Assembly (NCBI GenBank): GCA_039820585.1
Contig: JBCBPV010000007.1
Span: forward strand, 20,531-84,530
DNA length: 64,000 nt
From: JBCBGF01 sp039820585
GTDB taxonomy: Bacteria; Pseudomonadota; Alphaproteobacteria; Rhodobacterales; Rhodobacteraceae
Direction: 5' to 3'
The notes under the pieces were generated by a model, which saw nothing but the letters and a program-made list of their open reading frames with translations, was not told the DNA's origin and made no database searches. The stretch's first letter is position 1; every line of letters starts with the position of its first letter. Of this stretch, positions 9,462 through 17,013 are shown one piece after another. The translations under genes were made by a program, and so were the position numbers.

Positions 9462-10303
9462 TCGCGGCGCTGTGTTTGGGCGCGGGCCCTGCCGAGGCGG
9501 GGGCAGAGCTGGTCTTTGCTTTCGGCTGGGACGTCGACGACGACCGGTTCGGCGGGCTGAGCGCGTTGGAGATCACCGATGATGGGACCGGGTTTGTAGC
9601 CATTGGCGACCGGGGGCTTGTGGCGCGGGGCAACCTTGCGCGCGAGGGCGAGGGGATTGCAGGGGTTACATCCGTCACCTTGCAGGACTTGGAAATTCCT
9701 GGCGACGGGTGGCGTTTGAACGATGCCGAAGGCCTCGCCGGTCCAGTGGATGGGCCCTACTTCATATCGTTCGAGGCGACGCATCGGATTGATCGTTATG
9801 CAGATGTCACGACAGCGCCAGAGCCGCTTCCCCGGTCGCCGGAGTTTCAAGAGTTCTTCGCCAATGGCGGGATGGAAGCGCTGGCACTTGACCGTGACGG
9901 GGCCCTTTATGCGTTTGTTGAGCGGTTGCCGCATGAGGACAATCCATCGACCGTGTTCCGCCTGAAAGACGATCGCTGGGACATTCCGTTTCAGATCACG
10001 CGCACGCCCGGCCTGTCGCCGGTGGGCGCGGATTTCGGCCCGGATGGCGCGCTTTACCTGTTGGAGCGGTCGTTTCACGGCATCCGTGGTTTTGCCAGCC
10101 GCGTGCGCCGGTTCGAGATGCTGGGACGCGGCGCTTTTCCCGGGGAGGTCATATTGCACACCCGCCCCGGCACGCATGACAACCTGGAAGGGATCGCCGC
10201 CTGGCGCGATGCGGACGGGGCGATCCGGTTGACGATGGTATCAGACAACAATTTCAATGTCTTTCAACGCACCGAGTTCGTTGAATACCGGTTGACGGAG
10301 TAG
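9434..10303 (+). CDS. Secreted esterase-like activity of phytase family protein, 289 aa
   Basis: A predicted exported beta-propeller-type protein of the family called esterase-like activity of phytase (Pfam PF13449). The signal peptide runs to about residue 22 (VALVAALCLGAGPAEAGAE). Family blocks include GGLSALEITDDGTGFVAIGDRG, DAEGLAGP, NGGMEALALDRDGALYAF and the late TRPGTHDNLEGIAAWRDADG, ending in VSDNNFN. Substrate and reaction are not established for this group. The ATG at 9434 lies inside the 3' end of mepA in another frame. A much longer frame reaching back to 8981 is only a shadow of mepA. A spacer of about 78 bp precedes yhhQ. Confidence 0.85.
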   Translation: MPNRSVVALVAALCLGAGPAEAGAELVFAFGWDVDDDRFGGLSALEITDDGTGFVAIGDRGLVARGNLAREGEGIAGVTSVTLQDLEIPGDGWRLNDAEGLAGPVDGPYFISFEATHRIDRYADVTTAPEPLPRSPEFQEFFANGGMEALALDRDGALYAFVERLPHEDNPSTVFRLKDDRWDIPFQITRTPGLSPVGADFGPDGALYLLERSFHGIRGFASRVRRFEMLGRGAFPGEVILHTRPGTHDNLEGIAAWRDADGAIRLTMVSDNNFNVFQRTEFVEYRLTE

Positions 10304-10381
10304 TGCAGCGCGCGATATCAGCCGCCGTCCCGCTTTTGGGCCCAAGTCTCCGCAACCTTGTAAAAACGGAAAAAAAACCCG

Positions 10382-11002
10382 ATGACCCGTCTTCTTCCCG
10401 GCATTCTTGCCATGGCCACCGTTGTCGTGGCCTCGAACATCCTGGTGCAGTTCCTGTTTGGCCAATGGCTGACCTGGGGCGCATTTACCTATCCCCTCGC
10501 CTTCCTGGTCACCGACGTGATGAACCGCGTCTATGGCGCACCCACAGCCCGCAAGGTGGTGTTCGTGGGCTTTTTGACCGGGGTCGCCTGTTCGCTGATC
10601 GGCACCCAGATCATGGGAGAGTTCGGGCCACTGGTCACATGGCGCATCGCCATCGGATCGGGCATCGCGTTTTTGACAGCACAACTCCTTGATATCGCGA
10701 TCTTTAATCGCCTGCGCGATGGCAAGTGGTGGCGCGCACCTTTGGCGTCGACCCTTGTGGGATCGACGGTGGACACGGCGCTTTTCTTTACGATTGCGTT
10801 CAGCGCCGCTCTGACCTTTGTCGAGCCGGCAAATGATGTCAGCTGGGCGGGTGAGGCCCTGCCGCTTCTGGGCGCGGGTCCGGTGGTTCCGCTGTGGGTG
10901 TCGCTCGCCGTGGCAGACTGGGGCGTAAAAATTACGCTTGCCTTGCTGGCATTGGTGCCATTTCGCCTAATTGTGAGGCGCATGACCGCACAAGTTGCGT
11001 AA
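10382..11002 (+). CDS. yhhQ: Queuosine precursor transporter (YhhQ/VUT family), 206 aa
   Basis: An integral membrane protein with about six hydrophobic segments, of the COG1738 family that imports preQ0/preQ1 for queuosine tRNA modification. Signature segments are WLTWGAFTYPLAFLVTDVMNRVYG, ARKVVFVGF and LASTLVGSTVDTALFF. The ATG follows a purine-rich stretch (ACGGAAAAAAAACCCG) that can act as a weak ribosome-binding site. The leader contains a 10-bp palindrome (TTGGGCCCAA, 10336-10345) and a short UCCG/CGGA stem. I considered a preQ1 riboswitch and could not support it. The gene is probably regulated alone or read through from the upstream operon. Confidence 0.9.
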   Translation: MTRLLPGILAMATVVVASNILVQFLFGQWLTWGAFTYPLAFLVTDVMNRVYGAPTARKVVFVGFLTGVACSLIGTQIMGEFGPLVTWRIAIGSGIAFLTAQLLDIAIFNRLRDGKWWRAPLASTLVGSTVDTALFFTIAFSAALTFVEPANDVSWAGEALPLLGAGPVVPLWVSLAVADWGVKITLALLALVPFRLIVRRMTAQVA

Positions 11003-11073
11003 AAACAGTTGACGCACACCAAATCTGTGCCAACTTCTGCGTATCGGTTCAACAAACGAAAGGAGGTGGTCCA

Positions 11074-11130
11074 GTGTCGAGAGTGATATTGGAGAGAGGT
11101 GTCGGAACAGTCGGGGGGTCGGTCGCCTGA
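11074..11130 (+). CDS. Candidate 18-residue small ORF with an extreme Shine-Dalgarno
   Basis: GTG at 11074 opens a 19-codon frame that reads VSRVILERGVGTVGGSVA and ends in TGA at 11130. Its leader GAAAGGAGGTGGTCC (11058-11072) matches almost the entire complement of the 16S rRNA 3' end, with one change that still allows a G-U pair. The start lies a few bases from the site, and a rho-independent terminator follows 70 bases after the stop, so a short transcript is likely. A TTGACG element at 11009-11014 could be its -35 box; the -10 is poor. I do not recognise the peptide. It may be a small protein, a leader peptide or part of an sRNA. Confidence 0.4.
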   Translation: MSRVILERGVGTVGGSVA

Positions 11131-11199
11131 GGGCAAACCTGAAGGCAGAACACCCTTGATTGGGCTTCAGTCCTAACTGGCCCATCTCTGAATAACTCG

Positions 11200-11230
11200 A
11201 AGGGCCGCCGACATCCGGCGGCCCTTTTCC
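11200..11230 (+). terminator. Rho-independent terminator
   Basis: An 11-bp perfect stem (11200-11210 with 11216-11226, AAGGGCCGCCG / CGGCGGCCCTT) closes a 5-base loop and runs into TTTTCC. It would end transcripts from yhhQ and the small ORF at 11074, upstream of arfB. Confidence 0.85.
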
Positions 11231-11249
11231 GTGTAAAATTGGCCTGCAC

Positions 11250-11294
11250 AACCCGTACACAACCTGTACACAACCGGTACACTGCGCAGTGTAC
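11250..11294 (+). repeat. Three 11-bp direct GTACAC repeats plus an 18-bp palindrome before arfB
   Basis: AACCCGTACAC (11250-11260), AACCTGTACAC (11261-11271) and AACCGGTACAC (11272-11282) are tandem copies of AACCNGTACAC with an 11-bp period. The last copy merges into the perfect palindrome GTACACTGC/GCAGTGTAC (11277-11294), which ends 3 bp before the arfB ATG. One repeat per helical turn next to a start codon suggests an operator for a dimeric regulator or an iteron-like array. The cognate protein is unknown. Confidence 0.7.
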
Positions 11295-11297
11295 ACC

Positions 11298-11711
11298 ATG
11301 CAGATCACAGACCACATCCATATCGAAGACTGGGAACTGACCGAACAGTTCATCCGCGCCTCTGGGCCCGGCGGTCAGAACGTGAACAAGGTGTCCACGG
11401 CGGTCGAACTGCGGTTCGAAGCAGCGCGGTCGCCGAACCTGCCCGAGGCGGTGAAGGCACGGCTGCGGCGCATCGCCGGACGGCGGTGGACCAAGGACGG
11501 TGCGGTGATCCTGCAAGTGTCCGATGCGCGCAGTCAGGCGCGCAACCGCGAGATCGCGCGGGAGCGGTTGGCCGAGCTGATCCGGCGGGCGACGGTGGTG
11601 CCAAAGAAGCGGCGACCGACGCGGCCCACCAAGGGGTCGGTGGAGCGGCGGATCAAGGCGAAGAAGGTGCGGGGCGAAGTGAAGGCGATGCGGGGGCGGG
11701 TGGAAGAGTAG
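11298..11711 (+). CDS. arfB: Alternative ribosome-rescue factor ArfB (peptidyl-tRNA hydrolase YaeJ), 137 aa
   Basis: A release-factor-like protein that hydrolyses peptidyl-tRNA on stalled ribosomes lacking a stop codon. It has the catalytic GGQ motif (SGPGGQNVNK; Gln27) in a class-I RF domain without a codon-recognition domain. A long basic tail (KKRRPTRPTKGS then RRIKAKKVRGEVKAMRG) of the kind that enters the empty mRNA channel follows. The length matches E. coli ArfB (about 140 aa). A GTG at 11289 would add three residues; the ATG at 11298 was preferred, though neither has a good Shine-Dalgarno because the upstream bases are the GTACAC repeats and palindrome. The gene stands alone, convergent with the protease gene 3 bp away. 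Confidence 0.93.
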   Translation: MQITDHIHIEDWELTEQFIRASGPGGQNVNKVSTAVELRFEAARSPNLPEAVKARLRRIAGRRWTKDGAVILQVSDARSQARNREIARERLAELIRRATVVPKKRRPTRPTKGSVERRIKAKKVRGEVKAMRGRVEE

Positions 11712-11714
11712 GGC

Positions 11715-12785
11715 CTAGTCCGGTGCAGCCAGCGTCACCTCGACCTCGCGCAGATCACCATTGTTCCACACCTTTAATGCGACCCTGTCCCCCGGCGCGT
11801 AGGCATCAAGCGCAGATTGCAGATCGACGCTGCTGTCGATCTGGCGGCCACCCAGACCCACGATCACATCGCCCATCCGCATCGTCCCGCCCGGCGCGCG
11901 GGCGGCGCGTTGCAGGCGGGCACCAGCGGCGGGGCTGCCCGGGGCCACGTCGAGGATGACCACCCCCGTCACCCCTTGCTGCCGGGCCAGCGCATCGACC
12001 CGCGGATCGAACGTGACGCCCAGGACCGGGGGGCGGTAGGCGCCGGTGGCAATGAGCTGCGGCACGACGCGGGCGACCGTATCCACCGGCACGGCAAAGC
12101 CGATGCCAGCGCTGGAGCCCGAGGGGCTGAAGATCGCGGTGTTCACGCCGATAAGCTGGCCAGCGGAATCGATCAGCGGGCCGCCAGAGTTGCCGGGGTT
12201 GATGGCGGCGTCGGTTTGGATCAACCCCTCGATCCGCCCGCCCTGGCCGTTCGGGATTTCGCGCCCCATGGCCGAGACGATGCCGGTGGTCAGCGTCCAG
12301 TCGAGGCCGAAGGGGTTGCCGATGGCCAGCACGCTTTGACCCACGCGCAACGTCTCACTTCGGCCAACGGGCAGAGGGCCGGGCGCATCCGCGTCGATCG
12401 CAATGCGCAGAACCGCGAGATCATGGCGCGGTGCGGCGCCCACAAGCTGTGCGGGGAAGACGCGGCCATCGGACAGGTGCACCTCGGCCGCGTTGGCGCC
12501 TTCGATGACATGGGCGTTGGTGACCACATGCCCCTGATCGTCCCAGAAGAACCCCGAACCCGATCCCTGCGGCACCATCTGCGCCTGGCGGCGCCACGGG
12601 TCGAGCATGCGCGCCTCTGTGGTGATGGCAACGACGGAGTCCTTGGAGTGCTCAAAGAGCGAGATCAGGGTTTGTTCGGGCGCCAGCAGCGTGCGGTTTT
12701 GATCTGCATGCGCCGGCCCGGTCAGGACGGTGACCACCACGGCGAGGACGGCGGCGGGCCGCAGGTAAGCAGACAGACGATGCAT
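11715..12785 (-). CDS. HtrA/DegP-like trypsin-like serine protease with one PDZ domain, 356 aa
   Basis: A periplasmic quality-control protease. It has a signal peptide (1-27, cut near PAHADQ) and a trypsin-like domain with triad H92 (VVTNAHVIEG), D122 (RHDLAVLRI) and S200 (DAAINPGNSGGPLID). A single C-terminal PDZ domain follows (about 260-350, GVVILDVAPGSPAAGARLQ and MGDVIVGLGG). With one PDZ it resembles DegS or the short DegQ-like proteins of alphaproteobacteria, but it has a cleavable-looking signal rather than an anchor, so I leave it without a symbol. The frame runs further upstream to 12920; the ATG at 12785, with GAAGGGG ahead of it, starts the signal peptide. It is divergent from dnaN across 187 bp. 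Confidence 0.92.
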   Translation of the reverse strand: MHRLSAYLRPAAVLAVVVTVLTGPAHADQNRTLLAPEQTLISLFEHSKDSVVAITTEARMLDPWRRQAQMVPQGSGSGFFWDDQGHVVTNAHVIEGANAAEVHLSDGRVFPAQLVGAAPRHDLAVLRIAIDADAPGPLPVGRSETLRVGQSVLAIGNPFGLDWTLTTGIVSAMGREIPNGQGGRIEGLIQTDAAINPGNSGGPLIDSAGQLIGVNTAIFSPSGSSAGIGFAVPVDTVARVVPQLIATGAYRPPVLGVTFDPRVDALARQQGVTGVVILDVAPGSPAAGARLQRAARAPGGTMRMGDVIVGLGGRQIDSSVDLQSALDAYAPGDRVALKVWNNGDLREVEVTLAAPD

Positions 12786-12972
12786 CGAAGATCCCCTTCT
12801 ACAATGGTGCTGCGGCGCAGGTAGGGGGTGGGTGCCGATATCGCAAGTCCACCACATTTCCGGCCACTGCCCTTGACCCCGATTCGGGAACGTCCGACAG
12901 TCGCGCCAAACCACTTGCAAGGGCGCAAAAACCGGCTACGGTCGCCGCCCCGGCATCTGAGGGAGCAAGGGC

Positions 12973-14091
12973 ATGAAGATCAGCATCGAACGCGCGAATC
13001 TGTTGCGCGCGGTGGCGCAGGCACAGTCGGTGGTCGAGCGGCGCAATACGATCCCGATCCTTGCCAATGTGCTGATCGAGGCCGAGGGCGATGCGGTGAC
13101 ATTCCGGGCCACGGATCTGGACATCGAAGTGGTGGATCGGGCGCCAGCGCAGGTGGAGCGAGCGGGCGCGACCACGGTGGCCGCGGTGACGCTGCATGAG
13201 ATTGTGCGCAAGCTGCCCGATGGGGCGCTGGTGACGTTGACTGACGATGGCGCGTCGGGGCGGATGACGGTGGAGGCGGGGCGGTCGAACTTTGCGCTCG
13301 CGACGTTGCCGCGCGAGGATTTTCCGGTGATGGCGTCGAGTGAGTACACGTCGAATTTTTCGGCCGCATCCCCGGTGTTGCGGCGTTTGTTCGACAAGTC
13401 GAAATTCGCGATCTCGACCGAGGAGACGCGGTATTACCTGAACGGTGTGTACATGCATGTGGCGGAGGGTGACGGCGGGCAATCCTTGCGCTGCGTCGCG
13501 ACCGATGGGCACCGTCTGGCGCGGATCGATGCGCCCCTGCCGCAAGGGGCCGAGACGATGCCGGGAGTGATCGTGCCGCGCAAGACGGTGGGGGAGTTGC
13601 GCAAATTGCTCGACGATGACGAGGCGCAGATCGCGGTGTCGGTGTCCGAGACAAAGGTGCGATTTGCGACGCCGGAGATTACGCTGACCTCGAAGGTGAT
13701 CGACGGGACGTTCCCGGATTACACGCGGGTTATTCCGACGGGGAACACCCGCAAGCTTGAGGTGGATGCGGCGGAGTTTGCCCAAGCCGTGGACCGGGTG
13801 GCGACGGTGTCATCGGAACGCTCGCGCGCGGTGAAGCTGGCGCTGGATGATGACCGGCTGATCCTGTCGGTAAACGCGCCCGATAGCGGGGCGGCGGAGG
13901 AAGAGCTGGCGGTGGCTTACGGCGATGAGCGGTTGGAGATCGGGTTCAACGCGAAGTACCTGTTGGAGATTGCGAGCCAGGTGGATCGCGAGAACGCGGT
14001 GTTCATGTTCAATTCCGCCGGTGATCCGACGTTGATGCGCGAGGGGAATGATCCCTCGGCCGTTTATGTCGTGATGCCGATGCGCGTGTAG
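12973..14091 (+). CDS. dnaN: DNA polymerase III beta subunit (sliding clamp), 372 aa
   Basis: The processivity clamp of the replicative polymerase. It shows the family N-terminus MKISIERANLLRAVAQAQSV, the conserved RNTIPILANVLIEA, the domain junction LPREDFPVM, CVATDGHRLA, and the C-terminal PMRV that ends most clamps. The length of 372 aa is typical. It is followed by recF (58 bp), as in many bacteria, but dnaA is not adjacent: it lies some 10 kb away on the other strand. The ATG is preceded by GGGAGCAAGGGC. Confidence 0.98.
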   Translation: MKISIERANLLRAVAQAQSVVERRNTIPILANVLIEAEGDAVTFRATDLDIEVVDRAPAQVERAGATTVAAVTLHEIVRKLPDGALVTLTDDGASGRMTVEAGRSNFALATLPREDFPVMASSEYTSNFSAASPVLRRLFDKSKFAISTEETRYYLNGVYMHVAEGDGGQSLRCVATDGHRLARIDAPLPQGAETMPGVIVPRKTVGELRKLLDDDEAQIAVSVSETKVRFATPEITLTSKVIDGTFPDYTRVIPTGNTRKLEVDAAEFAQAVDRVATVSSERSRAVKLALDDDRLILSVNAPDSGAAEEELAVAYGDERLEIGFNAKYLLEIASQVDRENAVFMFNSAGDPTLMREGNDPSAVYVVMPMRV

Positions 14092-14109
14092 CGCCGACAG
14101 GTTTTCTTG

Positions 14110-14145
14110 CCTTCGGCGAGGATATTTTCAGACCAAAGAAGGGCC
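14110..14145 (+). other. Intergenic TTGCCTTCGGCGAGGATATTT-like element
   Basis: The dnaN-recF spacer contains TTGCCTTCGGCGAGGATATT followed by TTCAGACCAAAGAAGG. A GCC-TTC-GGC mini-hairpin precedes an AT-rich core, and the end AAGAAGGG supplies the recF Shine-Dalgarno, 6 bases before its GTG. From memory, similar CTCCGGCGGGGATATTT sequences recur between genes in Rhodobacteraceae. I see one copy here, so the repeat status is not proven by this window. Confidence 0.4.
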
Positions 14146-14149
14146 TGAT

Positions 14150-15256
14150 GTGCCCGAACTTGCCGTTACATCGCTGCGCCTGACGCAATTCCGCTCGCAC
14201 AAGCTGGCGCGGATTGAAGCGGCGGCGCGGCCGATTGCGATTTATGGGGCGAACGGGGCGGGGAAGACCAACATCCTGGAAGCGGTGTCGATGCTGTCGC
14301 CCGGGCGGGGCCTTAGGCGGGCGACGGTGGAGGCGTTGGGGCGACAGCCGGAGGGTGTGGGGTGGAAGGTGGCGGCCGAGTTGCGGTCGTTGCATCAGAC
14401 CCATGAGGTGGAGACCTGGGCGGAGCCTGGTTCTGGGCGGCAGGTGCGGATTGACGGCAAGGCGGCGGCGCAGGTGGCGCTGGGGCGGATTGCGCGGGTG
14501 TTGTGGCTGGTGCCGTCGATGGATCGGTTGTGGATTGAAGGGGCCGAGGGGCGGCGGCGGTTTCTGGACCGGATCGCGTTGTCGTTTGAGCCGGGGCATG
14601 CCGACGCTGCGCTGGCCTATGAGAAGGCGATGCGGGAGCGGAACCGGCTGCTGAAGGACATGGTGCGGGATGCGCATTGGTATGGGGCCTTAGAGGCGCA
14701 GATGGCGGAGGCGGGGGAGGCGATCCGTTTGGTGCGGGTGGCGGCGCTGGCGCGGTTGGCAGAGGCGCAAGCCGGGGCCGAGACGGTGTTTCCGGTGGCG
14801 GAATTGGCGTTGACGGCGGCGGAAGGGGGGGCGGCGCCTGTGGGGGCGGAGGCGTTGGCGGAGGCTTTGGCTGCGAACCGGGGCGCGGATTTGCGGGCGG
14901 GGCGGACGTTGATCGGGCCGCATCGGGCGGATCTGGCGGCGCGGTATGCCGCGAAGGGGGTGGCGGCAGAGCAGTGTTCGACGGGGGAGCAGAAGGCGCT
15001 TTTGATCTCGCTGATCCTGGCGAATGCGCGGGCGCTGGCCGAGGATGTGGGGGCGCCGCCGATTGTGCTGCTCGATGAGGTGGCGGCGCATCTGGACGCG
15101 GATCGGCGGGCGGCTTTGTACGATGAGATTTGCGCTTTGGGCGCGCAGGCGTGGATGACCGGGACCGAACGGGGGCTGTTTGAGGCGTTGGGGGATCGGG
15201 GAGAGTATCTGGAGGTGAGTGAGGCAGATGGCGCGTCAGCGGTGGCGCGGGCGTGA
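14150..15256 (+). CDS. recF: DNA replication/repair protein RecF, 368 aa
   Basis: An SMC-like ATPase that helps load RecA at gapped DNA. Walker A is YGANGAGKT (residues 32-40), the RecF motif GSGRQVRIDGKAAAQ follows, and near the end are the ABC signature-like CSTGEQKALLISLILANAR and the Walker B PIVLLDEVAAHLDADRR. The GTG at 14150 has AAGAAGGG at 6 bases. Codon use is strikingly G-ending (GCG, GTG, GGG), more than in the flagellar genes further on. Its stop overlaps the GTG start of the LysE gene (GTGA), so the two are coupled. Confidence 0.96.
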   Translation: MPELAVTSLRLTQFRSHKLARIEAAARPIAIYGANGAGKTNILEAVSMLSPGRGLRRATVEALGRQPEGVGWKVAAELRSLHQTHEVETWAEPGSGRQVRIDGKAAAQVALGRIARVLWLVPSMDRLWIEGAEGRRRFLDRIALSFEPGHADAALAYEKAMRERNRLLKDMVRDAHWYGALEAQMAEAGEAIRLVRVAALARLAEAQAGAETVFPVAELALTAAEGGAAPVGAEALAEALAANRGADLRAGRTLIGPHRADLAARYAAKGVAAEQCSTGEQKALLISLILANARALAEDVGAPPIVLLDEVAAHLDADRRAALYDEICALGAQAWMTGTERGLFEALGDRGEYLEVSEADGASAVARA

Positions 15257-15873
15257 CCATCGGGGCCTGGGATATCGCACTCTATGTGGGGGCGCTGTTC
15301 ATCCTGTTTCTGACGCCGGGGCCGGTTTGGGTGGCGTTGACGGCGCGGGCCTTGTCGGGTGGGTTTGCGGCGGCCTGGCCCCTGGCGTTGGGCGTTGTGG
15401 TGGGTGATGCGATCTGGCCGTTTTTGGCGATCCTTGGGGTGACGTGGGTCGTGTCGGTCTTTTCCGGCTTCATGGTGGTGTTGAAATGGGTTGCGGTGCT
15501 GGTGTTTGTCGCGATGGGCGTGCTGATCCTGCGCAATGCGGACAAGACCATCGCGAGCGACAGCCGGTTGACGCGGCCTGGCATGTGGGCGGGGTTTCTG
15601 GCCGGGGTCGCGGTGATCCTGGGCAATCCCAAGGCGATCCTGTTCTATATGGGGGTGCTGCCGGGGTTCTTTGATCTGACGGCGGTGACGGCGCCCGATA
15701 TCGCGGTGATCGTGGCGGCGTCGATGATTGTGCCGCTGATCGGGAATATCTGTTTTGCGCTGTTTATTGATCGGGCGCGGCGGGTGCTGACCTCGCCCAG
15801 CGCGCTCAGGCGGACGAATATCGTGGCGGGCGTGCTGTTGATTGCCGTGGCGGGGGTGATCGCGGTAACCTGA
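15253..15873 (+). CDS. LysE family translocator (amino-acid/homoserine exporter type), 206 aa
   Basis: An inner-membrane exporter of the LysE/RhtB superfamily, with about six hydrophobic segments. The hallmark LTPGPVWVALTARALSGGF is near the N-terminus, and a later AGVAVILGNPKAILFYMGVLPGFF carries the conserved NPK. LysE/RhtB proteins export lysine, arginine, homoserine or threonine; the substrate here is not predictable. The GTG start overlaps the recF stop, so the gene is translated from the dnaN-recF transcript. Its stop is 6 bp before the desaturase start. Confidence 0.91.
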   Translation: MTIGAWDIALYVGALFILFLTPGPVWVALTARALSGGFAAAWPLALGVVVGDAIWPFLAILGVTWVVSVFSGFMVVLKWVAVLVFVAMGVLILRNADKTIASDSRLTRPGMWAGFLAGVAVILGNPKAILFYMGVLPGFFDLTAVTAPDIAVIVAASMIVPLIGNICFALFIDRARRVLTSPSALRRTNIVAGVLLIAVAGVIAVT

Positions 15874-15879
15874 GCGGTG

Positions 15880-16803
15880 ATGGATCATACCGCGTTCTTG
15901 AAAACCCTGACGCCCGAGGCCAAGGCCCGGCTGACCGCGAAGAGCGATGCCGCCGGGCTGTGGCATCTGGCGGGCCATGGGGGGCTGATCGTGGCGTTGG
16001 CTGGGCTGGTGGCGCTGAAGGTGCCATTCTGGCCTTTGCTCTTGCCGGTTCTGGGAGTGGCTTTGGTGTTCCTGTTCACGTTGGAGCATGAGGCGACCCA
16101 TCAGACGCCGTTCCGATCCGAGGCGCTGAATGAATGGGTGGGGCGTGTTTGCGGCGTGATCCTGATCGTGCCGTTCACCTGGTTTCGGTATTTTCACCTG
16201 GCGCATCATCGGTTCACCAATGATCCCGCGCGTGATCCCGAACTGGCGGAACCCAAGCCTGAGACCCCGGCGGCGTGGCTGTGGCATGTGTCGGGCCTGC
16301 CCTATTGGAGTTCGATGATCCGGCAATTGGCGGTGAACGCGCTGGGGCGGGCGCAGGCGGATTATCTGCCCGCGCGCGCGCAGGCGCGGATCGTGACCGA
16401 GGCGCGGTGGATGGTGGGGGTCTATGCGGTGGCGCTGGCGAGCCTGGCGGTGAGCGATCTGGTGGTGTGGGTCTGGCTGGTGCCGATGCTGCTGGGTCAG
16501 CCGGTGTTGCGGCTGTATCTGCTCGCTGAGCATGGGCGGTGCCCGGCGGTGGCGAATATGTTTGAGAATACGCGCACGACATTCACCAACCGGGTGGTGC
16601 GGTTTGTGGCCTGGAACATGCCCTATCATATCGAACATCACGCCTATCCGGCGGTGCCGTTTTATCGGTTGCCTGAGTTGCACCGGCTGGCGGAGGCGCA
16701 TCTGGTGACGACGGCGCCGGGGTATGTGGCGTTTACGAAAGAGTATACCGGGGCGTTTGGGGAGGCTGAGGAAACTTTAACAGGCCATCAGACGCGCAAT
16801 TAG
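15880..16803 (+). CDS. Membrane fatty acid desaturase family protein, 307 aa
   Basis: A di-iron membrane desaturase/hydroxylase. The three histidine boxes are HEATHQ, HLAHHRFT and MPYHIEHHAYP, separated by four or more hydrophobic helices, as in the FA_desaturase family. The related group includes fatty acyl desaturases, carotenoid ketolases/hydroxylases and sphingolipid enzymes; the substrate is not identifiable. A GTG directly before the ATG (15877) could also start it. It lies between the LysE exporter and gyrB in the replication-gene block and is followed by a large inverted repeat. Confidence 0.88.
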   Translation: MDHTAFLKTLTPEAKARLTAKSDAAGLWHLAGHGGLIVALAGLVALKVPFWPLLLPVLGVALVFLFTLEHEATHQTPFRSEALNEWVGRVCGVILIVPFTWFRYFHLAHHRFTNDPARDPELAEPKPETPAAWLWHVSGLPYWSSMIRQLAVNALGRAQADYLPARAQARIVTEARWMVGVYAVALASLAVSDLVVWVWLVPMLLGQPVLRLYLLAEHGRCPAVANMFENTRTTFTNRVVRFVAWNMPYHIEHHAYPAVPFYRLPELHRLAEAHLVTTAPGYVAFTKEYTGAFGEAEETLTGHQTRN

Positions 16804-16817
16804 GTGAGGGCAGCGCC

Positions 16818-16888
16818 GGCACGCCCGGGGGGCGGGTCGGCGCTGACCGGCCTTGCGGCCGGGCGGGACATCACCGACCGGGCGTGCC
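16818..16888 (+). repeat. Nested inverted repeat between the desaturase gene and gyrB
   Basis: An outer 11-bp perfect inverted repeat, GGCACGCCCGG (16818-16828) with CCGGGCGTGCC (16878-16888), encloses an inner perfect hairpin CCGGCC-TTGC-GGCCGG (16847-16862). It begins 15 bp after the desaturase stop. There is no T-tract, so it may be a structured terminator, an mRNA-stabilising element or part of the gyrB leader. Confidence 0.65.
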
Positions 16889-17013
16889 CAGATGAGCGCC
16901 CTTGGATCTGGCCCTTGCACTCCGATCCCCCAGACACCAAATATTGTGTGTCCCGCGTGACAATCCCCCCGAAAACACCTATAAAATGGGTCGAAAGACC
17001 AAGGAAGGCGCGT

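Noticed and set aside
10346..10380. preQ1 riboswitch before yhhQ
   Set aside because: A UCCG/CGGA stem and an A-rich tail lie in the leader of a queuosine-precursor transporter, but the loop lacks the C-rich core, and loop and tail are not complementary as the preQ1-I pseudoknot requires.
11817..12824. 335-codon plus-strand frame opposite the HtrA-like protease
   Set aside because: Antisense shadow of a protease with a complete catalytic triad.
14313..16701. Long open frames on the minus strand opposite recF, LysE and desaturase genes
   Set aside because: Low-complexity Pro/Arg-rich translations with no motifs; they are mirror images of high-GC coding sequence on the plus strand.
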